DNA of 64,000 bases from Paenibacillus phytohabitans (GTDB taxonomy: Bacteria; Bacillota; Bacilli; Paenibacillales; Paenibacillaceae). The translations under genes were made by a program, and so were the position numbers. The notes under the pieces were generated by a model. That model worked only from the letters and a program-made list of their open reading frames with translations, was not told where the DNA came from and made no database searches. Shown piece by piece: positions 35,189-43,914 of the stretch. Each line of letters begins with the position of its first letter. Position 1 is the first letter of the stretch. The stretch spans positions 372,001-436,000 of the forward strand of contig NZ_WHOB01000069.1 in NCBI RefSeq assembly GCF_013141775.1. The letters are read 5' to 3'.

Positions 35189-36694
35189 TCAGACTTCGGT
35201 TGTACCTGCCGTGGTCAGCTTCATTTCGGGTTTAGATTCAGTCTGCTCCCCGGATGTCTGCTTCACTTGCTTAATGAACAGGGAGAGCAGCAATCCCGCG
35301 ATGCTGATGCCGATGATGACGAGATAGGCGTCATTGATGCCCTGGATGGAGGCCTCCATTAGCATGTGCTCCCGGGTCATACTACCGGCGCTCCCATCAG
35401 CCATGCTCTTCATAGCAGAGGTTGTGCTGTTAGTCATTACCGTTACCAGCAGGGAAGTTCCTACGGCTCCGGCAACCTGCTTAACCGTATTGGAGATCGC
35501 TGTGCCATGGGCATTAAGCTTGGCGGGTAACTGATTCAGACCGGCAGTCTGGATCGGCATTAGGATCATTGCCAGTCCGATCCGCCGTCCGGTAGACATG
35601 ACAGCCATATACAGATAGCCCGTTGAATCGGTTAGATTAGTGAAGCTGAAGGTAGTGGCGATCATGATCAGCAGACCGATGACGGCCAGCCATTTGGCCC
35701 CGAAGCGGTCGAACAGCTTGCCGGTGACCGGCATCAGGAAGCCCATAATCAACGATCCGGGAAGCAGCATTAATCCGGATTCCATAGCCGTGAAGCCGCG
35801 GGCATTCTGCAGGTAGAGTGGAAGTAATATCATATCCGCATACATCACAATGGTAACAGCAACATTAATAACAGTCGTTAAGGAGAACATCGGGTACTTG
35901 AACGCCCGCAGATCAAGCAGCGGGTTGGCGGAAGCTAATTGCTTCCAGGTGAACAGGGCCAGAGAGACGATTCCCGCGCCGAGCGAGAGGAGCACTTCCA
36001 TACTGGACCATCCGGCGGTACCCGCCCGGCTGAATCCATACAGCAAAGCGCCGAATCCGGCGGTCGACAATACAACACTGAGAATATCAATCTTCGGATA
36101 GGAGCGATTAGATACGTTTTTCAAGTAAATGAAACCGCCGATGATGATAAGTACTGTGAACGGAAGGATACCGTAGAACATAGCTTTCCAGCTGTATTGT
36201 TCCAGGATATAACCGGCCAGTGTAGGTCCAAGTGCAGGGGCGAAGATCACGGCTAATCCAACCATGCCCATCGCCGCACCTCTTTTCTCAGGCGGGTATA
36301 GCGTCAGGATAACATTCATAAGCAGCGGCATGATAATTCCCGCACCCACGGCTTGAATCAGCCGTCCGGTCAGCAGTATGGGAAAATTCCCGGCCAGCGC
36401 TGATAAGACTGTACCTGCCAGGAAAATAAGCATGGAGCTCTGGAATAGCTCACGTGTAGTGAACCGCTGCATTAAGTAGGCAGTGATTGGGATAAGCACC
36501 CCGTTCACCAGCATATATCCTGTAGTCAGCCACTGGGCGACCGATGCTGCGATTCCAAAATCAACCATTAACTCCGGCACGGCAACACTCATAATCGTCT
36601 GATTCAGCGTAGCCAGAAAAGCACCTAAAATCATTATGAACACAATAGGTCCCCGTCGAATTGAACTGATGTTTCCCGTCTTCTCTTTACTCAC
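35189..36694 (-). CDS. DHA2-family MFS drug exporter (EmrB/QacA type, 14 helices)
   Basis: 501 residues, about 14 hydrophobic segments. Motif A-like LMQRFTTRELF, motif C GPTLAGYILEQYSWKAMF and the first-helix FLATLNQTIMSVAVPEL with the family D/N-x-T-I-x-x-V-A-x-P pattern identify a proton-driven drug exporter of the inner membrane. The start is GTG at 36694 with a GGTGGAG site. The C-terminal tail is polar. Its promoter region is shared with the divergent membrane-protein gene and holds paired PhoP/WalR-like boxes; in B. subtilis such boxes mark phosphate- or cell-wall-stress genes, so drug-specific control is not evident. Confidence 0.9.
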   Translation of the reverse strand: MSKEKTGNISSIRRGPIVFIMILGAFLATLNQTIMSVAVPELMVDFGIAASVAQWLTTGYMLVNGVLIPITAYLMQRFTTRELFQSSMLIFLAGTVLSALAGNFPILLTGRLIQAVGAGIIMPLLMNVILTLYPPEKRGAAMGMVGLAVIFAPALGPTLAGYILEQYSWKAMFYGILPFTVLIIIGGFIYLKNVSNRSYPKIDILSVVLSTAGFGALLYGFSRAGTAGWSSMEVLLSLGAGIVSLALFTWKQLASANPLLDLRAFKYPMFSLTTVINVAVTIVMYADMILLPLYLQNARGFTAMESGLMLLPGSLIMGFLMPVTGKLFDRFGAKWLAVIGLLIMIATTFSFTNLTDSTGYLYMAVMSTGRRIGLAMILMPIQTAGLNQLPAKLNAHGTAISNTVKQVAGAVGTSLLVTVMTNSTTSAMKSMADGSAGSMTREHMLMEASIQGINDAYLVIIGISIAGLLLSLFIKQVKQTSGEQTESKPEMKLTTAGTTEV

Positions 36695-36795
36695 TCTACT
36701 CCACCCTCTCTAATGTGTAATTCACCGGCCGGTCCATGGCGCCCCGGGCAACAACATGAGTGTGCCAATGAAATGTTGAGAAGTTGTTATACAGA

Positions 36796-36859
36796 TGTTA
36801 AAGAGTTGTTAAATCAGCATCACGCAAAGATTGTAGCGGAGTTTAACATTTATTTAACA
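36796..36859. promoter_or_regulatory. Symmetric PhoP/WalR-type box array in a divergent promoter
   Basis: TGTTAA-N5-TGTTAA (36796-36812) faces TTAACA-N5-TTAACA (36843-36859). The hexamers are reverse complements with an 11-base period on each side, the spacing used by OmpR-family dimers. TTAACA repeats match the B. subtilis PhoP box and TGTTAA repeats the WalR box. A possible -10 (GATAAT, 36869-36874) follows for the rightward gene. Perfect complementary pairs 36805-36814/36852-36861 and 36819-36827/36863-36871 are also present. Confidence 0.6.
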
Positions 36860-36936
36860 ACATTGCGTGATAATGAGGATCATAAAGCGTTGAGCAAGTG
36901 CTTATCCTTGTAATGATCTTAGAAGGAGTGGGGAGA

Positions 36937-37482
36937 ATGGAAGAACGGATGGATAACGGATTCATAGCTTTTGAGTACATCACGGTTCTGGCAGATCAGG
37001 AGCTTGCGCAGCTGTATAAGGATTGTTACAAGAATCTGGGCTGGATCCAGGCAGAAGAGAATACGCAACGGCAGGTCCCCGGAGCAGCTTATATCAAACC
37101 CGGATCTGTCGCACTGAAATTTAAGCGGAACCGGACAATCAGAAAAGTAGAAGGTATAGAGAGGCTGCAGCAGGAATGTGATCATGCTCTCGCTTCTATT
37201 AAGCGGCTGGAGAAGTCCAAGACCTCCCGCGCTATTATTAATGCGTTGATTACCGGACTTATTGGCACCTGTTTTGTCGGCGGAGCCGTGTTCAGTTATC
37301 TGGACAGCAGAATTCTGCTGTGTATCTTTCTGGGACTCATCGGCTTTGCCGGCTGGGGGGCAGCCTATCCGCTATACAACAATGTATACAATAAGGTGAC
37401 CGCGCAGGCAGGCCCGCTGATTGAGGAGCAATATGAGAGACTATATCGGGCCTGCGAGCAGGCGAGCCGTCTGCTGACTTAA
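36937..37482 (+). CDS. Membrane protein of unknown function
   Basis: 181 residues, not recognised. N-terminal half soluble, starting with the EYITVLADQELAQLYKDCYKNLGW segment and a basic LKFKRNRTIRK, then a coiled-coil-like stretch, two adjacent membrane helices (about 113-131 and 136-155) and a short helical tail with ERLYRACEQASRLL. The ATG at 36937 is chosen because of the GGAGTGGGGAGA site; an in-frame ATG at 36898 has none. Divergent from the drug exporter across paired response-regulator boxes, and followed after 49 bases by an MCP gene. Confidence 0.78.
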   Translation: MEERMDNGFIAFEYITVLADQELAQLYKDCYKNLGWIQAEENTQRQVPGAAYIKPGSVALKFKRNRTIRKVEGIERLQQECDHALASIKRLEKSKTSRAIINALITGLIGTCFVGGAVFSYLDSRILLCIFLGLIGFAGWGAAYPLYNNVYNKVTAQAGPLIEEQYERLYRACEQASRLLT

Positions 37483-37531
37483 AGCAAGAACAATTAATGC
37501 GGGATACTTAAGCTACTTGGGGGAACGGGAA

Positions 37532-38986
37532 ATGAATGATAGCTTTTTGATGACCAATACTATAAAAGTGAATAAGATTATCGCCTGTATCCTGTGGATC
37601 ACGTTTGCCGCCTTCTGCTTCTTCCTGGGTACCAGTGAAGTTAGAAGTGAGGTCGTGGTGTCGCTGCTCTTGGAGCTGGCCGTCGTCACATGGTTCATTT
37701 ACCGGAAGAAATATGTGCTGCAGACCACTGTTATTCTGACAATAGCGGTTCTGACCTGTACCATCCCATACATTGAATCACCGGGTGCAGGGATGCTGAT
37801 CATGGTTGTGCTCTGTGTGATTGCCCTATATTTGAATAGGGTGTTGCTGTACGGTTTTGGCGGCTTGTACAATATTTCGTATATCGTAATTTATTATTCG
37901 GAGCATCATGTGTTTGATACTACTTTCCTGATGACTATTGGTTTCATAGAACTGACTATTGTGGCATTGTACTTTGTCTGTAAAAGAAGTGCTGATCTGA
38001 TTGAGCTATCCGCCCGCAAGGAAGCCGAGGCCAAAGAACTGTTAAATGCCGTGGATACTATGGTGGATGTTGTTCATGAGCATACGACGGCACTCAATAC
38101 GGATATTGCCAACTGCAGCAGGGATGCGGGAGTGTTACAGAAGATCAGCAGTGTTCTTACAACGAATATCCATGAAGTTACGGAAGGCATCGTAGATCAA
38201 TCAGAGAGTCTCACCCATATCAGTACCATGATGAATGAAGCGGGCGGGCAAATGTCGGGTATCCATAGATTGTCGCAAGGTCTGGCACATACCTCCGGAG
38301 AAGCCGGAGTAGTGGTTAGGCGAAGCTCGGAGAACATCCGGCAAATGGGCAAACAAATGGAGATTATCAACACAGCAGTTAGAGACTCACTGACTACCGT
38401 CGAAGAGCTGAACCGCAGCATGGATGAGGTGAATAGCTTCCTGTCAGCGATCAAAGGGATCTCCGATCAGACGAATCTGCTGGCGTTGAACGCCAGTATT
38501 GAAGCTGCCAGAGCAGGCGAAGCCGGAGCGGGGTTTGCGGTAGTGGCGAATGAAGTCCAGAAGCTGGCCCGGCAATGTATGGATACAGTACAGCAAATCG
38601 ATGCTATTATTCATACTATCAAGCGCAACACACAGCTTGTCGTCGACAAGGCAACTCACGGCAGTCTTGCCGTTATAGAGGGAGAAGCTATCAGCAGTCA
38701 AGTGCTGGAGAGCATTGACAGTATACAGAGCACTTTCCGGCATATTGACGAATACATACTAACCGAACGGAATCTGACCGATCAGGTAAGTTCAATCTTC
38801 AATCAGGTGCGTGAGCAAGTGGGGAATATCTCCGGTATCGCCCAGAAGCATGCAGCGGCAACAGAAGAGATGCTGGCTACTACTGAGGAGCAGGAGCATA
38901 GTATCGGACTGATCTCTGAATTCATTGGCAGCATTAACAACTCAAGTGTCCGGCTGCAGGCACTGATTGAACACCGTAACGAGTGA
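37532..38986 (+). CDS. Methyl-accepting chemotaxis protein with integral-membrane N-terminus
   Basis: 484 residues. About five or six closely spaced membrane helices fill residues 15-160, with no periplasmic sensor domain and no HAMP. They are followed by a long coiled coil with the MCP signalling hairpin ISDQTNLLALNASIEAARAGE (shown in part) and GFAVVANEVQKLAR. The receptor would sense through its membrane part, such as membrane state or ion flow, and signal to CheA/CheW. ATG 37532 follows GGGGGAACGGGA. The response regulator gene begins 29 bases after it, which suggests a joint unit. Confidence 0.88.
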   Translation: MNDSFLMTNTIKVNKIIACILWITFAAFCFFLGTSEVRSEVVVSLLLELAVVTWFIYRKKYVLQTTVILTIAVLTCTIPYIESPGAGMLIMVVLCVIALYLNRVLLYGFGGLYNISYIVIYYSEHHVFDTTFLMTIGFIELTIVALYFVCKRSADLIELSARKEAEAKELLNAVDTMVDVVHEHTTALNTDIANCSRDAGVLQKISSVLTTNIHEVTEGIVDQSESLTHISTMMNEAGGQMSGIHRLSQGLAHTSGEAGVVVRRSSENIRQMGKQMEIINTAVRDSLTTVEELNRSMDEVNSFLSAIKGISDQTNLLALNASIEAARAGEAGAGFAVVANEVQKLARQCMDTVQQIDAIIHTIKRNTQLVVDKATHGSLAVIEGEAISSQVLESIDSIQSTFRHIDEYILTERNLTDQVSSIFNQVREQVGNISGIAQKHAAATEEMLATTEEQEHSIGLISEFIGSINNSSVRLQALIEHRNE

Positions 38987-39015
38987 ATTTGCACTTATAA
39001 AAGGAGGGGATCTGC

Positions 39016-39687
39016 ATGATCCGTATTCTGGTGGTTGAAGATGATCTGAAGCTCAATCAAATCGTGTGCTCCTTTTTGGAAGAGAGCGGTTATGAACCCG
39101 TCAGCTGCAGCACGGCCATGGAGGCTTTTGACAAGCTGGTTGACCATATGATAGATCTGATCATTTCGGATATTATGATGCCGCAGATGGACGGCTTTGA
39201 ATTTGCATCGTTAATCCGCGACCAGGACAAGACCATTCCAATATTATTCATGACCGCCCGGGATGATATTTCAGCCAAGCAAAAGGGCTTCCGTATCGGC
39301 ATCGATGATTATATGGTTAAGCCGATCGATATGGATGAGCTGGTGCTGAGGGTCGGAGCGTTGCTGCGCCGGGCGAGTATTGCCAGCGACAAAAGGCTGG
39401 CTATCGGGAGTCTGCTGATGAATGCGGATGAACGGACGGCATACGTGGATGATGAGGAGGTTGCTTTGACGGTCAAAGAATTCAATATTCTGTTTAAGCT
39501 GCTGTCTTATCCCAAAAAAACCTTCACGCGCAACCAGCTGATGGATGAATTCTGGGGACTGGACAGCGAGAGCAGCCCGCGCACGGTAGATGTATATATC
39601 ACCAAGCTGCGGGATAAATTCTCCCATTGTCCGGACTTTGAGATTGTCACAGTGCATGGACTCGGCTATAAGGCGAAGCCGTTATGA
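39016..39687 (+). CDS. OmpR-family response regulator
   Basis: 223 residues. Receiver domain beginning MIRILVVEDDLKLNQ, phospho-acceptor Asp in LIISDIMMPQMDG, Thr/Lys switch residues in FMTARDD and YMVKPIDMDEL, then an OmpR-type winged helix ending in TVHGLGYKAKP. An AAAGGAGGGGA site precedes the ATG. It overlaps the kinase gene by four bases. No operator repeats are visible directly upstream, as the MCP gene ends just before it. Confidence 0.93.
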   Translation: MIRILVVEDDLKLNQIVCSFLEESGYEPVSCSTAMEAFDKLVDHMIDLIISDIMMPQMDGFEFASLIRDQDKTIPILFMTARDDISAKQKGFRIGIDDYMVKPIDMDELVLRVGALLRRASIASDKRLAIGSLLMNADERTAYVDDEEVALTVKEFNILFKLLSYPKKTFTRNQLMDEFWGLDSESSPRTVDVYITKLRDKFSHCPDFEIVTVHGLGYKAKPL

Positions 39688-40748
39688 GCGGGAGAGGGAA
39701 CAAGAACAAACGGATCAACACCAGCTTCGTCCTCTGGAAGGACTGGATACTGCTGTCTATCGCCCTGATGATCGTTAACGGCTGTTTTGTGATGATCTAC
39801 TTCTCGCTTAGAAAAGACGGGATTACTTCCGCACTCCTCATAGCGCCTTCCATGATCGGCTATTTCCTGTTCATCAGCCTGGTTCTCAGTGTAGTCACCG
39901 GCATTCTCCGCCACTATTCCTTCAGCCGGCCTATGCGGCGTCTTAGCGATGCTGCCAGGAAGATCGCCCAGGGTGATTTCTCGGTCAGGCTGGCTCCGCT
40001 GCGCAAGGATGGCAAGAAGGACTATGTAGAAGTCATGTTCGAAGACTTCAACACCATGGCGGAGGAGCTCTCCAGCATTGAGACACTCAAGGATGATTTC
40101 ATCGCCAATGTATCCCACGAGCTCAAGACGCCGCTGGCCGTTATTCAGAGCTATGCGCGGGCTATACAGCAAGACAAGCTGTCAGATGAGCAGCGGAATA
40201 AATATGCAGATACAATCATGAACGCCTCACAGAATCTGTCGGAGCTTATCACCAATATTCTGAAGCTTAACAAGCTGGAGAATCAGGAGATCCTTCCCTT
40301 ATCCGCACCCTATGATCTCAGTGAACAGTTGCGGCGCTGTGCTCTGGCCTATGAGAATCTGTGGGAGAGCAAGGACATCACCTTTCAAGCTGATCTGGAG
40401 ACGATTGTCGTAAGGTATGACGAGAGTATTCTGGAGGTGATCTGGAACAACCTGTTGTCCAATGCCATCAAATTCACCGCTCCAGGCGGAAAAATCTCGC
40501 TTAAGCTGACAACCATAGCCGGTTATGCAGTGGTACGGGTGACGGACAGCGGCTGCGGTATGGACGAGGAGACGCTCAAGCATATTTTTGACAAATTCTA
40601 TCAGGGCGATACCTCACATTCGCAGCAAGGCAACGGCCTTGGGCTGGCATTGGTGATGAAGGCGCTGCAAATGCTCGGCGGCAAGATTAGTGTAGACAGC
40701 AAACCGGGAACTGGAACCACCTTCAGCGTCCGTTTGAATATCAGATAG
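39684..40748 (+). CDS. Sensor histidine kinase
   Basis: 354 residues. Two membrane helices (about 18-38 and 50-72) with a very short external loop, then HAMP (SRPMRRLSDAARKIAQGDFSV in part), HisKA with the phospho-accepting His in NVSHELKTPLA and HATPase_c with NNLLSNAIKF, GCGMDE and GNGLGLALV. The absence of an external sensor domain makes it an intramembrane-sensing kinase, as in BceS- or LiaS-like systems, which respond to envelope stress. Coupled with the response regulator by ATGA overlap. Confidence 0.92.
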   Translation: MSGRGNKNKRINTSFVLWKDWILLSIALMIVNGCFVMIYFSLRKDGITSALLIAPSMIGYFLFISLVLSVVTGILRHYSFSRPMRRLSDAARKIAQGDFSVRLAPLRKDGKKDYVEVMFEDFNTMAEELSSIETLKDDFIANVSHELKTPLAVIQSYARAIQQDKLSDEQRNKYADTIMNASQNLSELITNILKLNKLENQEILPLSAPYDLSEQLRRCALAYENLWESKDITFQADLETIVVRYDESILEVIWNNLLSNAIKFTAPGGKISLKLTTIAGYAVVRVTDSGCGMDEETLKHIFDKFYQGDTSHSQQGNGLGLALVMKALQMLGGKISVDSKPGTGTTFSVRLNIR

Positions 40749-40770
40749 GGCAGAGCCTGCGCGCAGGGTT

Positions 40771-41370
40771 CTAAATAAATGTCTGGCACAGCTGATCCAG
40801 TATGGTGTCCTGGGAGTTGCCGCGTACATTACGCTGGAACAGATACGAATCACTGCTCAGGGCAATCATCAGCATATCTGCTCTGAATACACTGTCCGGT
40901 CCGGCTTGCCGGGCTTCCAGACTCACCTCTTCAAAAAGCTGAACCAGCAGCTGATGGAATTCTTCATACAGCGAAGTGCTTGTCCTGGAATGCGCACCCA
41001 GTGGGGCAGACGAATGCTCAACGCCAGCAATCAGTCCGGCATGGATTTCTTTGAACTGCAGAAACAGGGCGAGCAGTCCCCGTAACCGTTCGGAAGGCGG
41101 GCTGGAATTGTTGCCTTGAAGATAAGCTTTAATGTCCCTGGACAATTGGTCCACAGGGTCCCTGATTAAGTCCATGCACAGCTCGTTTTTGTTGCGGTAC
41201 CGGCGGTACAGCGTTCCGGCACCAATCTGTGCTTCCGCAGCGATCTGATTCATACTGACCGGCTCAACGCCATGCTCTTCAAATAATCGTAATGCTGCAT
41301 CCAGAATACGCTGCCGGTTCTCGGCGGCGTCTTTGCGTTCGGGACGGCAGTTAATAACCGGTTGATCCAT
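40771..41370 (-). CDS. TetR-family transcriptional regulator
   Basis: 199 residues. N-terminal helix-turn-helix RILDAALRLFEEHGVEPVS followed by MNQIAAEAQIGAGTLYRRY (typical TetR recognition helix), then a helical ligand-binding domain of no recognised type. It is divergent from the isochorismatase/SDR operon; two matching 16-base palindromes lie in the shared promoter region, one between -35 and -10 of that operon. Autoregulation and repression of the neighbour operon are therefore likely. The inducer is unknown. Confidence 0.9.
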   Translation of the reverse strand: MDQPVINCRPERKDAAENRQRILDAALRLFEEHGVEPVSMNQIAAEAQIGAGTLYRRYRNKNELCMDLIRDPVDQLSRDIKAYLQGNNSSPPSERLRGLLALFLQFKEIHAGLIAGVEHSSAPLGAHSRTSTSLYEEFHQLLVQLFEEVSLEARQAGPDSVFRADMLMIALSSDSYLFQRNVRGNSQDTILDQLCQTFI

Positions 41371-41405
41371 TGATCATCACTTCCTGTTCTTCTGTAGTCC
41401 CCGCC

Positions 41406-41465
41406 TTGACAAGTGGAGACCTCTCCGTTTAATATCAAGGCAAGGATAAGCGGAGAGTTCTCCAC
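41406..41465 (+). promoter_or_regulatory. Promoter with two TetR operators
   Basis: TTGACA (41406-41411), 18 bases, TAATAT (41430-41435). Palindrome GTGGAGACCTCTCCGT (41413-41428) fills the spacer and GCGGAGAGTTCTCCAC (41450-41465) lies downstream. Both fit G(T/C)GGAGAnnTCTCC(G/A)(T/C). Confidence 0.72.
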
Positions 41466-41500
41466 TTCATACTATTCGATAACGAAGGAGTGTGCAAGAC

Positions 41501-42067
41501 GTGACGAAGGAACTAAGCCAGACCGCACTGCTGGTGATGGATATGCAGAATGCCATTGTGTCGCGATATGTACAGGAAGAAGGGGCTCTACTGCCTTTTC
41601 AGAAGGCATTAATGACAGCCCGCGAGCATGGCATACCGGTCATTTATGTTGGTGTTGCCATGCGCGAAGGTGTTCAGGTTAGCCCGCTTAACAAAATGTT
41701 CGGCAGAATGCCCGGCAATAGCGGAATCACTGCGGAGCACCCGTCGATGCATATTCATGCCGCACTCTCGCCTCTGCCGGACGAGCCGTTTGTCGGCAAA
41801 TACCGTGTCAGCGCATTTTCCGGGAGTGAGCTGGAGGAGCTGCTTCGCTCCCGCGGAATAGATAAGCTGATTCTGAGCGGTATCGCAACAAGCGGAGTCG
41901 TCCTGTCTACCTTACGCGAAGCGGCAGATAAGGATTATGGTCTTACTGTATTATCAGATGCTTGTATCGACTCCGATCCTGAGGTTCACCGTGTGCTTAC
42001 CGGGAAGGTATTTCCCGCCCAAGCTGATGTGCTGACGGTAGAGGCCTGGGCAAATTCGTTGAAGTAA
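41501..42067 (+). CDS. Isochorismatase-family hydrolase lacking the catalytic cysteine
   Basis: 188 residues. The fold elements are LLVMDMQNAIV (catalytic-triad Asp), VGKYRVSAFSG (Lys) and ILSGIATSGVVLSTLREAA in part. In amidase-type members the last motif carries a Cys (GxxTxxCV); here it reads ATSGVVLST, with no Cys. The protein is thus either a variant enzyme like true isochorismatase, which does not use Cys, or non-catalytic. The GTG at 41501 is preferred because AAGGAG lies 11 bases before it; the GTG at 41492 is only two bases from that site. First gene of the TetR-controlled operon with the SDR. Confidence 0.85.
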   Translation: MTKELSQTALLVMDMQNAIVSRYVQEEGALLPFQKALMTAREHGIPVIYVGVAMREGVQVSPLNKMFGRMPGNSGITAEHPSMHIHAALSPLPDEPFVGKYRVSAFSGSELEELLRSRGIDKLILSGIATSGVVLSTLREAADKDYGLTVLSDACIDSDPEVHRVLTGKVFPAQADVLTVEAWANSLK

Positions 42068-42112
42068 GAATGTTAGTCACGGAGTTCTTAAGAATAGAAG
42101 GAGGACAGTACT

Positions 42113-42799
42113 ATGGGTTCATTAACAGATCAGGTTGCAGTAGTTACAGGTGCGGGTACAGGCCTTGGCAGAGCTGCAGCGATTAAGCTGGCAGAGCAGG
42201 GTGCAACCGTCATTCTGGTAGGCAGACGTCCGGAGAAGCTGCAAGAGACAGCTTCATTCATTGAAGAGTCCGGCGGCAGAGCGATAGTCATTCCTGCAGA
42301 TGTTACAAGTCCTGAAGAGGTCCAGCACCTGCGTGACCAAGTAATTGCGCAGGCAGGGACGGCGGATATTCTGATCAACAATGCGGGCGGAACAGGAGCC
42401 CCGACACATATTCACGACTTAACCTTTGCGGCTTGGGATCAAACTCTACAGCTCAATTTGTACAGCCCTTATCTCGTAACTAACGCTTTCCTGCCGATAA
42501 TGAGAGAGCAGCAATATGGACGTATCGTATCCATTACCTCGGTGATGGCCAATCTGGTCTACCCGGGACTGGGTGCCTATTCAGCTGCCAAGGCAGGTCT
42601 GGAGGCTTTGATGAGAACGGTGGCGGCTGAAGAAGCCAAGCACGGAATCATCGTCAACCTGTTCGACCCCGGCAATCTGCAGACCGAACAGAACCCGGGA
42701 GGCGCGAACGATCCGGCAACCGTTGTTGATGCCATTATTGACCTTGCCTCCTTGCCGGCCGGCAGCGCTGGCGGAGAAGTGATCAGAGCCCTATCCTAA
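42113..42799 (+). CDS. Short-chain dehydrogenase/reductase
   Basis: 228 residues. NAD(P)-binding TGAGTGLGRA near the N terminus (residues 11-20), RRPEKL suggesting NADPH preference, NNAGG, the catalytic Ser in VSITSVMA and the YSAAKAG motif (Tyr and Lys). AGAAGGAGG lies eight bases before the ATG. It follows the isochorismatase-type gene by 45 bases under the TetR-controlled promoter, so both probably process the same xenobiotic or metabolite. Substrate unknown. Terminator follows. Confidence 0.9.
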   Translation: MGSLTDQVAVVTGAGTGLGRAAAIKLAEQGATVILVGRRPEKLQETASFIEESGGRAIVIPADVTSPEEVQHLRDQVIAQAGTADILINNAGGTGAPTHIHDLTFAAWDQTLQLNLYSPYLVTNAFLPIMREQQYGRIVSITSVMANLVYPGLGAYSAAKAGLEALMRTVAAEEAKHGIIVNLFDPGNLQTEQNPGGANDPATVVDAIIDLASLPAGSAGGEVIRALS

Positions 42800-42831
42800 G
42801 GAATGATGACACTGGCAATAGCCAACAAAAG

Positions 42832-42868
42832 AGAGCGGTTCCCCGTATAAGGAGACCGCTCTTTCTTT
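42832..42868 (+). terminator. Intrinsic terminator between SDR and LysR genes
   Basis: AGAGCGGT (42832-42839) pairs with ACCGCTCT (42855-42862), followed by TTCTTTG. The A-rich left flank (AAAAGAG) means it can also serve the convergent LysR gene. Confidence 0.75.
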
Positions 42869-42908
42869 GTGTCTGCAATTAGGAACCTTTCTGCAATCCC
42901 TTATTCCA

Positions 42909-43796
42909 CTATCCCCGTACAGGCTCTGAAGTCTGCTGAATATAATCCAGAAACCGTCTGGAGGCAGGAGACAGGTAACGGTCATGACGCCATTTCAAGC
43001 CGACCTCCCATTCCCAGCCCTCTTCCTCAATCGGAATCCAGACCAGGCCGTCCAGCATCAAGCCCAGCGTCTGGGGCAGTACAGAGACTCCAAGTCCGGC
43101 TTTGATGAAGCCGGCTACCGTAATCAGGTCCTCTGCTTCATAGGTGGAGGCCAGCTCGAAATGGGTGTTTTTGAATAGCGAGCTAATCGTAGCTTTGAGT
43201 CCGCAGTTTGTTTTCAAGCCGACAAAGGGTTCACCGGACAGCTCAAACAAACTCAGACTGGAGCGTGAAGCAAACCGGTGCTGAGTGGAGACTACAATAA
43301 AGATCGGCATACGCCGGATAATCATCCATTCGTCATCGGTCATAGTGGTTTCTCTGGAAGTGATCAGCATATCCGAAGTGCCGGTCTCCAGAGCTTCATC
43401 GATATCCCCGTGATTTCCCTGATACAAATCAAACCGGACCTTGGGGTTGCCCGCCTGATAATCCCTGATCAGTGAAGGCACCAGATCAACACCGAGAATA
43501 TTCAGATATGAGATGTGTACCACGCCTGTCTCCGCATTCGAACATTCATCAATTTCACGAATACCGTTACCGATGTTCTTCATGGCTTCTTCCACCCATT
43601 TGCTGAATGTTACCCCATACCGGTTCAACTGAACGCCCCGACCATTCCGCTCAAATAAAGGAACGCCCAGCTCATTCTCCAGTTTGGAGATGGCATGACT
43701 CAGCGCGGGCTGGGTAATTCTAAGCGCCTTGGATGCCGAAGTCATATGCTCAAGCCGGGCCACAGTCAGGAAATACTCCAATTGCGTTAGCTCCAT
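42909..43796 (-). CDS. LysR-family transcriptional regulator
   Basis: 295 residues. N-terminal winged helix: LEYFLTVARLEHMTSASKAL, then ITQPALSHAISKLENELGVPLF in parts, the standard LysR signature. The C-terminal effector-binding domain has two periplasmic-binding-like lobes (PSLIRDYQAGNPKVRFDLYQG in part). It is divergent from the SDR gene at 43915 with a 118-base AT-rich intergenic region containing ATATTAATAT (a T-N11-A-compatible site), so it probably controls that gene. Confidence 0.92.
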   Translation of the reverse strand: MELTQLEYFLTVARLEHMTSASKALRITQPALSHAISKLENELGVPLFERNGRGVQLNRYGVTFSKWVEEAMKNIGNGIREIDECSNAETGVVHISYLNILGVDLVPSLIRDYQAGNPKVRFDLYQGNHGDIDEALETGTSDMLITSRETTMTDDEWMIIRRMPIFIVVSTQHRFASRSSLSLFELSGEPFVGLKTNCGLKATISSLFKNTHFELASTYEAEDLITVAGFIKAGLGVSVLPQTLGLMLDGLVWIPIEEEGWEWEVGLKWRHDRYLSPASRRFLDYIQQTSEPVRG

Positions 43797-43914
43797 TTCA
43801 GGACCCCCTATTATATTAATATTAGTAATGGATTTAATGAAAATAATAAATTAGACGCATGAGTAAATCAAGCTTAAGATTGAAGAATCAAATGATGAAA
43901 AGGGGAACCAAACC

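Noticed and set aside
36713..36913. Open frame of 66 codons upstream of the membrane-protein gene
   Set aside because: It covers the response-regulator box array, has no good start signal and ends just before the true gene.
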